NCBI GenBank assembly: GCA_006503535.1
Contig: QYRS01000002.1
Coordinates: 3,782,001 to 3,846,000 of the forward strand
Direction: 5' to 3'
DNA: 64,000 nucleotides
DNA from: Arthrinium phaeospermum
Taxonomy: Eukaryota; Ascomycota; Sordariomycetes; Amphisphaeriales; Apiosporaceae
This document shows, one piece after another, positions 46,568 to 56,158 of this stretch. Position numbers and translations under genes: made by a program. Numbering within the stretch: position 1 is the stretch's first letter; every line of letters begins with the position of its first letter. The notes under the pieces were generated by a model that searched no databases, was not told the origin of the DNA, and was given only the letters and a program-made list of their open reading frames with translations.

Positions 46568-49500
46568 ATGGCGCCTCTTGTCGACAACAATCAGATCAAG
46601 AGCGCAGAGCTGCTCTCGCCGCTGCCGACTTATCTGCATCTTTACGTTTGGCCATTCGCCATAATGGCCCGTCTTTGCCCGCTATTACTACACGCCCGAG
46701 CTCTATGAGAAGCACATCTCCTCCCAGAATGGACCTTCGTCTGGTGCGCCACCATCATCACCTGCCAGAGCTTGGTCTGGCTGAGCACCAATTGGAGCGT
46801 CAACCTCAAGGGCAACTTCACGGCCACCAAGGCGAAAAAGGTCGAAGAGGCCCAGCTGATCAAGGTCATTCCTATCGCAAATGCGGGCACGGCTGAGATC
46901 TGTAAGCTCGAGCGCATCCAGGTACGTTTGCCCCCATCATGCTTCCTGCGCAGTGTGAAACCCCACTGCCAGCATACTATCCATACTAACTTGCTATCGT
47001 AGGTTGCTGGCAAGGCCAACACGTCATTTCTCTTCCAAAAGCGACGATTCCTCTTCAACGAGGAGACCCGATCGTTCAGCCCGCTCGTCTACAGCATCGA
47101 TGCCGACCCAAAGCCTACCCTGGACACATACCAAAAGTCTAACGGTATCGCAACACAGGCCGAGTTTGACTCGCCTGGAACAATACTATGGCACAATACC
47201 TTTGACATTCCCGTCCCCACCTTTACCGAACTCTTTCCGCGAGCATGCCGTCGCCCCGTTCTTCGTCTTCCAATCTTCTGTGTCGGTCTATGGATGTTGG
47301 ATGAGTACTGGTACTATTCGCTCTTCACCCTGTTCATGCTCGTCATGTTCGAAAGCACGGTGGTCTGGCAGCGCCAGCGAACGCTCAACGAATTCCGCGG
47401 CATGAGCATCAAGCCTTACGAGATGTGGGTTCACCGGCTGGGCAAGTGGACCGAGTCCAGAGCGACAAACTGCTCCCGGCGATCTGGTCTCTGTCGGCAG
47501 AACCAAGGAAGACAGTGGTGTTGCCTGCGTTGCTTCTCGTTGAGGGTACTGCGATCGTCAACGAAGCTATGCTTTCCGGCGAGAGTACTCCTCTCTTGAA
47601 GGACTCTGTGCAGCTGCGACCTGGCGACGCTACTATCGACACCGAGGGTCTAGACAAAACTCCTTCCTCTGGGTGGTACCAAGGTTCTCCCAAATCACCC
47701 ATGGAAACCCCGACGAGGAGAAGCCGAAGCTGGTTTCTGGTGTTCGCCCCCCTCCTGACAACGAGCTATGGCTATCGTTCTGAAGACGGGCTTCGAACTT
47801 CCCAAGGTAGCTTGGTTCGAACCATGATTTACTCGACTGAGCGTGTGTCGGCAAACAACGCCGAGGCTCTGTTCTTCATCCTGTTTCCTGCTCATCTTCG
47901 CATTGGCTGCGAGGAGAAGCCGAAGCTGGTTTCTGGTGTTCGCCCCCCCTGACAACGGAGCTATGGCTATCGTTCTGAAGACGGGCTTCGAAACTTCCCA
48001 AGGTAGCTTGGTTCGAACCATGATTTACTCGACTGAGCGTGTGTCGGCAACAACGCCGAGGCTCTGTTCTTCATCCTGTTCCTGCTCATCTTCGCATTGG
48101 CTGCATCTTGGTACGTCTGGGACTGGGGTGTCAAGAGGGATCGCAAGCGATCCAAGCTTCTCCTCGACTGTATCTTGATTGTCACCAGCGTTGTTCCCCC
48201 TGAGCTGCCCATGGAGCTTAGTCTGGCTGTCAACACTAGTCTTGCTGCTCTTGCGAAATACGCCATCTTCTGCACAGAACCTTTCCGTATTCCTTTTGCT
48301 GGCCGTATCGATGTCGCTTGCTTCGACAAGACTGGCACTTTGACCGGCGAAGACCTGGTTGTTGATGGTATTGCTGGCCTCGGTCTTGGTCACGCAGGAA
48401 CCGATACACCCAAGGAATCCGATGGTGCCCATAGCCATATCACTCCTGTTCACGATGCTGGTATGGCGACTACCTTGGTCTTGGCCACCGCACACGCCCT
48501 CGTCAAACTCGAAGAAGGCGACATTGTTGGTGACCCCATGGAGAAGGCTACACTTTCTGCTCTCGGATGGCAACTCGGCAAGAACGACTCACTTACTACC
48601 AAGCCTGCTATTGCGGCCGCTGGTGGTACCCGTGGATCTGTTCAAGTCAAGCGCCGGTTTCAATTCTCCTCAGCTCTGAAGCGTCAAAGCTCTGTTGCTA
48701 CTGTCCACGCCACTGACCCCAAGACTGGTAACGCGATGAAGGGTACCTTTGTTGGTGTCAAGGGTGCTCCCGAGACCATCATGAAGATGCTTACGACTGT
48801 CCCCGCTGATTACGAAGAAACTTTCAAATACTTTACCCGTCGTGGCTCCCGAGTTCTGGCTCTGGCCTACAAGCAGCTGTCAACCGACGAAGAGCTCAAA
48901 TCTGGCAGAATCAACGATCTGAAGCGTGAGAAGGTCGAGGCTGATTTGATCTTTGCTGGATTCTTGGTATTGCAGTGCCCCCTGAAGGACGATGCTAAAG
49001 AAGCTGTGCGCATGCTCAATGAGAGCAGCCACCGTGTGGTCATGATCACTGGAGACAACCCACTCACTGCTGTTCATGTCGCTCGCGAAGTCGAAATCGT
49101 TGACCGGGATGTCTTGATCCTGGACGCTCCTGAGCACAGCGAGCATGGCGATAAGCTGGTCTGGAGAAGTCCCGATGACAAGGTCATCATCAGCGTCGAT
49201 CCTTCCAAGCCCATTGACCCGACTATCCTCAAGGAAAAGGACCTCTGCGTCACGGGATATGCTCTCAGTCAACTCAAGGGAAATACTTCTGCATGGCTCT
49301 CTATCCTCCGGTATACATGGGTCTATGCTCGCGTGTCGCCCAAGCAAAAGGAAGAGATCCTCCTGGGTCTTAAGGACATGGGTTACTACACTTTGATGGC
49401 CGGTGATGGAACAAACGATGTTGGAGCCTTGAAGCAAGCACACATTGGTGTCGCGTTGCTCAACGGAACGCCGCAAGATTTGACTCGCATCGCAGAGCAC

Positions 49501-50697
49501 TCCCGCAACACCAAGATGAAGGAGCTGTACCAGAAGCAAATCGACCTGATGAAGCGCTTCAATCAGCCTGCGCCCCCTGTCCCTGTTCTCATCGCCCACT
49601 TGTACCCTCCCGGACCCACCAACCCGCACTGGCAGAAGGCTATTGAAAGAGAAGCGCAGAAGAAGGGTATCAGTGCTGAGGAATACGCCAAGCAGAATGG
49701 ACAGGCCATCGAGACCGTCACCAGCCCCGCCGCTCAACAGCTGATTAACAACGACCCCAGAGCTGCCAAGCAACAGGAGCTATTAAGAAGGCCTCGAGCC
49801 TTGCTGATAAGCTGACGTCTGGTATGATGGAGCAGGAGTTGGGCGACGACGAGCCGCCCAGCTTGAAGCTTGGCGACGCCTCAGTTGCCGCTCCCTTCAC
49901 TAGCAAACTGCGAAACGTTGTTGCTATCCCCAACATTATCCGCCAGGGTCGTTGCACACTTGTTGCCACCATCCAAATGTACAAGATTCTTGCGCTCAAC
50001 TGTTTGATTAGCGCCTATAGTCTGAGTGTCCTCTACCTGGAGGGTATCAAGTTTGGCGATGGTCAGATCACCATCAGCGGTATGCTCATGTCTGTCTGCT
50101 TCCTTTCCATCTCCCGAGCGAAATCTGTCGAGGGACTTTCCAAGGAACGCCCCCAGCCGAACATCTTCAACTTCTACATTATCGGTTCGATCCTTGGGCA
50201 GTTCGCTGTCCACATTGTCACCCTGATCTACATGGCCCGGTTTGTAGAGAGCTTCGAGGAGTAAGTTGCATTACCTGAACCATATCAATATTTCATTAGC
50301 TAACCCCTTTGTAGGAAAGATCCCAACGTCGACCTGGAGGCAGTTCATTCCTGAGCTGAACGAGCAAATGAAACTGGTCCCCTTCAAGAGCGAGTTCAAG
50401 ACAACATTGACCTCGGTCATGATGCTTGACTTTGTGGGCTGCTACCTCATCGAAATCGTCTTCAAGGCAATCTTCAGTGACCTCAAGGCCCGCGATATCG
50501 CCCATCGACGACCGGAGCAGCTCAAGCGAGAGAATGAGCGCAAAGCCATTGAACGGGCCGAGAAGGACGCTAGGGAAGAGCAAGCTCGCCTCGCCAAGGT
50601 GGAGGAATTCGAGCGAAAAGTGGAAGAGAGGCGAAGGAAGATCCAGCAATGGAGCCAGGGCAACCAGGGAGCTCAGGCCTCTCCAGCTACCCGGTAA
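46568..50697 (+). CDS. spf1: P5A-type ATPase Spf1-like, interrupted by many indels
   Basis: It starts at MAPLVDNNQIKSAELLSPLP (46568), the typical Spf1 N-terminus. Introns 46922-47002 and 50261-50314 are clear. Catalytic blocks lie in the one long open part (48097-49815): PPELPMELSLAVNTS (the P5A signature), ACFDKTGTLTGEDL with the phosphorylated Asp, VVMITGDNPLTA and LMAGDGTNDVGALK. Spf1 sits in the ER membrane and removes mislocalised transmembrane helices. One-base shifts are evident near 46660, 46725, 47195, 47230, 47270 and 47450, with others around the 196-bp duplication (47715-48104) and near 49785. Near 50340 DLEA runs directly into FIPELNEQMKLV, where the family has a further membrane segment of roughly 60 residues. 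As written it cannot make an intact pump. Confidence 0.9.
47715..48104. repeat. Direct tandem duplication (196 + 194 bp) inside the Spf1-like gene
   Basis: Copy 1 47715-47910 and copy 2 47911-48104 both start GAGGAGAAGCCGAAGCTGG and end CATTGGCTGC. They differ by single-base length changes in runs (CTTCGAAC/CTTCGAAAC, GGCAAAC/GGCAAC, TGTTTCC/TGTTCC) and a few bases near the C-run. Confidence 0.9.
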
Positions 50698-51295
50698 TCC
50701 GGGGTTAAGAGGAAAGAAGATGTGTCTCTTAGATGCAGTTGATGACACGTTATGTAGAATGGTGCAATCCCGACGGGTTGCTATTATAGATGGTGTACTA
50801 TTATCTGCATCCAAATAAGCCTGATACATGTTAATAACTAAAAAGGATACCATTTCTTTTATTATGAATGCAACGCGTCATCTCTGGACAGATCTCACGA
50901 ACATCCTCGATATTGACACGAAGCTATGAGGACGCAGGCTTGTATCCCCAGACGGGCACCATCCCCGGTCAAACTTCGGGTACTGCCCGAGTTTAAGCTA
51001 AGAAGTACAGTAACATGTCAGCCGTAACCCCGTATTCGAACCCCATACAAAATCGGCACAGCACGTCCCCTGGCCTGACGCCATGACTGAGTCACAGTCA
51101 ATCGTCAACTTAAACCTCATTCGTTAAAAGACCACGTCGCTGCTTCCTCGAAGCCGAAGATGCCCCATTTGGTAATTTCTGTCTGCAGTATATAAGAAAG
51201 GCAGGTGCTCTAGATATCGTGCAGCACTAATAGAATAGACCAACAAGTGAGGCTTTCGAGTTTTCATCTCTGATTTGACACTACTACTGCCAACA
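50698..51295. other. Intergenic
   Basis: 3' flank of the Spf1-like gene and promoter of the CofD-like gene. No other feature. Confidence 0.4.
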
Positions 51296-53076
51296 ATGCT
51301 GCCCTTGCCCCACATGGAGTCTGCCAAAGGAAAAGGGGTTGTGATCTTTGGAGGCGGCACCGCGACGAACAGTCTCGTGGATATTTTCAATGATTTGCGC
51401 GAAAGTCGGGCCTGCACCCTCAGCTATGTCATTCCCATCAGCGACAACGGCGGAAGCTCTTCTGAGCTAATTCGCGTTTTTGGCGGTCCTGGTAAGGATT
51501 CTCGACCCCTGACCCATCAGCAGCGGCGTGTACTAACCGCAAGAAATCTAGGTATTGGCGATATACGCAGTGAGTCTCCCTGACGATGGGTGCAAGCCCT
51601 TTTAACTGCCGCACCGTGCTTGGCCTAATCACGTTGCACCGTCCCTGTCCTCCAGGCCGACTCGTCCGTCTCATCCCGGCGGGGCCCGAGGGCAACGCGG
51701 ACCTCGCGGCCACCAAGGCGCTGTTCAACTACCGGCTCAGCTCCGACGCCGACGCGGCGCGGTCCGAGTGGCTGGACGTCGTGGACGGGCGCCACGAGAT
51801 CTGGAACGGGGTCTCGAGCGAGAAGAAGGAGCTCATCCGGCCGTTTTTCAATCATGTCAATATGGAGATTGTGAAGCGGCGCGGCCGAGCAGCACGTTTC
51901 ATTTTGGAAGGGCGGCGGTGGGGAATATGTTCTTGACCGGGTGAGTACAGGCAATATTCAAGATACCAAGTGCATTGATTCGATGAACTAATTATGGACA
52001 GTGCCCGCCTCTTCCTGGGGTCCCTCGAGTCGGCCATCTACCTCCTGAGCCAGATCTGCGCCATTCCCCCGCAGACGCTGGTGCTCCCGGCCATCAACAC
52101 GAGCTTCACCCACATCTCGGCGGGCCTGGCGGACCGGACCGTCATCACGGGCCAGAACGCCATCTCGCACCCCAGCGCGCCCACGTCGCTGCCGGACATT
52201 GCGGCGGCGGCGGCGAATCAACAGGCCGAGGACACGGACGAGCACGACCTCATCGAGGACGCCAATTTGCCGGGTCCTTGCCCATGCTGCGGAAGCAGTA
52301 CATTGAGTTTTCCAAGTCGGGGGGAGGACCTTAGTTCGCGCATAGAGCGCGTTTGGTACGTATCACTCGAAATATGCTCCTACTTCTTACAGAGTTGCGG
52401 AAGCACTTAGTGCACGGCTTGTTTCGGAGTTGCCTGTGTTCTCTCCCGGGAAGACATGCGGTTTACATCCTAAAAGAGTAATACTAAATCCGTTAGGTAT
52501 ATCAATCCCTACGGGCACGAGATCCGACCCCGCGCAAACCCCAAAGTCCTCGATGCCGTTACAAACGCCGGCGCTGTCATTTACTCTATAGGGTCTCTCT
52601 ACACATCACTCGTGCCGAGTTTGATCCTGCGAGGCGTGGGGTCTGCCATCGCTGCAGCCCCACGAGGGGTAGTCAAGGTGCTCATTCTCAACTCAAGCTT
52701 GGATCGCGAGACGGGCCCCAGCGCGGACCCGTTCTCGGCGGTGGACTTCGTGAGGGCCATTGTCCGCGCGCTGCAGGAGAGCCAGGCTTCTGACGTGCGG
52801 CAAGTGGAAGCTGCCTCTGGCGGCAGCAGCAGCAGCATGAACGCCGACGAGGTGCACAAGTACGTGACGCACCTGATTCACCTCGACGGCGAGGGCACGC
52901 CGAAGGTGGATAGGGATGAGCTGGCTAGCCTCGGGGTGGAGCCAATCCGTGTGTACGGGCGTAGGGTGGACGGCATGCTGAGGTACGACGAGGGCGGGCT
53001 CGTCAGGGCCATCGAGGCCGTAATTGGCACTGGACGCGAGATCATGGGCCGGAGCCGGAGGAACACGAAACAGTAG
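51296..53076 (+). CDS. CofD/YvcK-like (UPF0052) protein with small indels
   Basis: Five exons: 51296-51491, 51552-51569 (an 18-bp micro-exon coding GIGDIR), 51656-51940, 52002-52355 and 52497-53076. The nucleotide-binding start GVVIFGGGTATNSLVD and SYVIPISDNGGSSSELIR are the family hallmark, followed by GIGDIRSRLVRLI, PPQTLVLPAINTSFTH, NAGAVIYSIGSLYTSLVPSL and VLILNSSLDRETG. Bacterial YvcK binds UDP-sugars and affects cell-wall metabolism; CofD makes a coenzyme F420 intermediate; the fungal role is unknown. The frame is lost and regained near 51900 (a shortened A-run before TTTTGG), and near 52270-52325 (one base missing, one extra). The 3' half from 52497 is intact. Confidence 0.85.
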
Positions 53077-53661
53077 TGGTTTTACAGAAAGTTTGCCTCG
53101 CCAATCTAGCCCAATTGCTGCCAATTGATGTAGATAGAGCCATTAAGCAGAGGGATTGAGAGCAACGATGTGGACGGACTTCAAAGTTTCTTCATCATCT
53201 CTCTGTTGGCACTACTCGATATCTAGTAAGACTACCATTCAATTGGCAATCACTATAGTGAACAAGTTAATTGAATTTGATCCATAGGTGAACATTGAAG
53301 CCAAAGTGCACAGGATCATGACCCCAAACTCAATTGCACTTGGAGAGAAAGCTCTTAGAAGACGAAGACCGGATGCCGTAGTTTCCCCGAGCACCGATCG
53401 ATCCGGGCGCCATGCCCAAAGAGGACAAGTGCGGGCTCAACAAAAGCTTCATTCGGCTGGAGGGAGTTACCGGACAACGAGGATGGATCTAAAAGCTGCT
53501 CGAGTTATTTAGACCATCGTCACTCTCGACTGGACCCTCCTTCTTTCTTCTTCCCAACCCAAGACTAGACTTGACTTGACGGCCAATTGTTCAGCCTTCA
53601 ATCCCTCCACTCCCTCTGTTCAATTTTCTTTTGCAGACAATCATCAGTCTCAGCAGTCAAT
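53077..53661. other. Intergenic, upstream of malate dehydrogenase
   Basis: No gene supported. A C/T-rich tract at 53520-53600 is typical of a highly expressed fungal promoter. Confidence 0.4.
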
Positions 53662-54857
53662 ATGCTTCCTGCCGTTTCCCGCATGGCCTTTGGCGCCTTC
53701 CAGCGCCGTGCCTTCTCCGCCTCTGCCCGAGACGTAAGTGAAGCTCTCCCTGTCCAGCTTGCCCACCGCCAGTTGAAGCTAGAGCTGCTGCCAATGGCTT
53801 CAATTGAGTGACCAATTGCAATTGCTGACTCTGATTATGTTACACAGCTGTCCAAGGTCGCTGTTCTCGGTGCCGCCGGTGGCATTGGCCACCTCTTTCC
53901 CTGCTGCTGAAGCTCAACCCCAGAGTCACTGAGCTTGCTCTGTACGATATCCGCGGTGGACCCGGTAAGTTGCCCAACAAGAACTCACACCAACGTCAGC
54001 TTACTGATGTCTTGCTCGTCTCCAGGTGTCGCTGCCGATATCTCCCACGTCAACACCAAGTCCAAGGTCACTGGCTACGATGCCACTCCCTCCGGTCTTG
54101 CCAGCGCCGTCAAGGGTGCCGATGTCATCCTCATCCCCGCCGGTGTTCCCCGTAAGCCCGGCATGACCCGTGACGATCTGTTCAACACCAACGCCTCCAT
54201 CGTCCGCGATCTCGCCAAGGCCTGCGCCGAGTCTGCCCCCGAGGCCAACCTGCTGATCATCGCCAACCCCGTCAACTCCACCGTCCCCATCTGCGCTGAG
54301 GTCTACAAGGCCCGTGGTGTCTACAACCCAAGCGCCTCTTCGGTGTCACCACCCTCGATGTCGTCCGTGCCTCGCGCTTCGTCTCTGAGACCAAGGGTAC
54401 CGACCCCAAGGACGAGAACATCACCGTTGTTGGTGGTCACTCCGGTGTCACCATCGTTCCCCTCTTCAGCCAGCAAGCACCCCGAGCTGAGCTCCAACGC
54501 TGAGCATCAACCGCGTCCAGTTTCGGTGGTGATGAGGTCGTCAAGGCCAAGGACGGTGCTGGCTCTGCCACTCTCTCCATGGCCATGGCTGGTGCCCGCA
54601 TGGCCGAGTCCGTCCTCCGCGCCGCTCAGGGCGAGAAGGGCGTTGTTGAGCCCACCTTCGTCGACAGCCCTCTGTACAAGGACCAGGCGTCGACTTCTTC
54701 GCCTCCAAGGTCGAGCTCGGCCCCAACGGTGTCGAGAAGATCCTGCCCATTGGTGAGGTCAACGCCGCTGAGGAGAAGCTCATCGAGGCTTGCTTGGCCG
54801 ACCTGAAGAAACATCGCCAAGGGTGTTAGCTTCGTCGAGTCCAACCCCGGCAAATAA
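53662..54857 (+). CDS. mdh: Mitochondrial malate dehydrogenase, with frameshifting indels
   Basis: NAD-dependent conversion of malate and oxaloacetate in the mitochondrial matrix. Exon 1 (53662-53733) codes an import presequence [20 protein letters not shown]; introns at 53734-53847 and 53965-54025 are standard. [14 protein letters not shown] is the NAD site, [15 protein letters not shown] and [14 protein letters not shown] are the active-site blocks, and [13 protein letters not shown] includes the catalytic His. The frame is broken near 53890 (base lost after GGCCA), 54328 (CCC run shortened), 54470-54500, 54690 and 54805. The natural stop is TAA at 54855-54857. A core housekeeping enzyme is unlikely to be dead, so the breaks are most likely sequencing errors. 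Confidence 0.93.
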
Positions 54858-56158
54858 GCATTATTCGTATGTCCTAGGGAAGACGGCGTTAGTGCGTAAG
54901 TCGGAGGATATCCAATCGCAAGGGTTTGGAATGGCTACAGTTTAGTTTGGTCATGGTCAGGCTAGGCATTGGGTTCAGCCTTTTTGCTTGTCTCTGAAAA
55001 GAATTTTTATAGACTTGTGTCTTCAAGCTGGCGCGGTGTATAATTAAGAGCAATACAAATGATACCACTTACCTTTATTCACCATCTATTGTGCAGAGAG
55101 TGAGCAATTTTTCAGTTGATTGGTTTTATGTGGGTTGAGCCCGGGTGTTGACTGGATTGTTGTCCTGCAAGGTAACGATATCCAGGGTGAAGGTCACAAT
55201 ATCACACGCCCCTTACAGGCACTTGCTGGTATTGTGCACCAAGCCATCGGTTCCAGTCAAAACATGCTTTGCTGTTGTGTAAGTCTGGTCCTTATTAACA
55301 ATAAAGTCGATCCCAGTGGATCATAGAATTCAAGCTCATTGTTTTTATTCATCATCGTCATCTCACCGGCCAGTCATCACCAACAGCAAGGTCTGCAACG
55401 AAGCCCCATGAGATTTGGTATGTATGTTTACTAGTGGTATGCGGTTCATGTGCGGTCCAGGTGACCAGTCTTGGCCCAGACCCAGTGGATCATAGAATTC
55501 AAGCTCATTGTTTTATTCATCATCGTCATCTCACCGGCCAGTCATCACCAACAGCAAGGTCTGCAACGAAGCCCCATGAGATTTGGTATGTATGTTTACT
55601 AGTGGTATGCGGTTCATGTGCGGTCCAGGTGACCAGTCTTGGCCCAGAAGCGAGATTCTTACACAATGGGTAGGTGTCATTGTTCATCTTGCGTTGCAGG
55701 TACATGGTTGTTGCCAGGGCAGAGCCAAAAGTATTAGGGTACCGGGTGCCTACCCGGCGACGGGGTTCACGATCGTGTGAATGCAACGTGCCTCTTGCCA
55801 GGTAACAATCTAATGAAGCGGTTCCTTCCAGAGGTTCCTTCCAATAAACCGAAACAGTTTCGAGCCCCGTAGCCCAAGTCTTCCTCCTGGTGTCATACGC
55901 ACTAAGAAGCTCCGGGCCCGGAAGCTCTGCCGTCAAGCTGCGCCGTCAAGCTCTGTGATGGGAAACCCCTCCGTGCCGGCAAGCTCCCCTCCCTGCTCTA
56001 ACCCTCTTTGGCGTCAAGTTCAGGTTGACCATCTTTCTTGAACAAGGTAACTGCCCTTAGGTTACCTTGGAACACTTTCATCCCACACCCAACCTTCCAT
56101 CACGTCTGCCACCAAATATCAACAACACCAAACCCAACCACCACAAACCAAGGTAAAC
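54858..56158. other. Intergenic with a tandem duplication
   Basis: No gene supported. It contains the 169/168-bp direct duplication at 55312-55648. The promoter of the APH-fusion gene is at its right end. Confidence 0.4.
55312..55648. repeat. Direct tandem duplication (169 + 168 bp)
   Basis: Copy 1 55312-55480 and copy 2 55481-55648 are identical except for a T-run of five against four (GTTTTTATTC / GTTTTATTC). Confidence 0.92.

Noticed and set aside
53662..54857. Malate dehydrogenase as a true pseudogene
   Set aside because: Breaks are single bases in short runs, all conserved blocks are intact, and neighbours show the same error type; sequence error is more likely.
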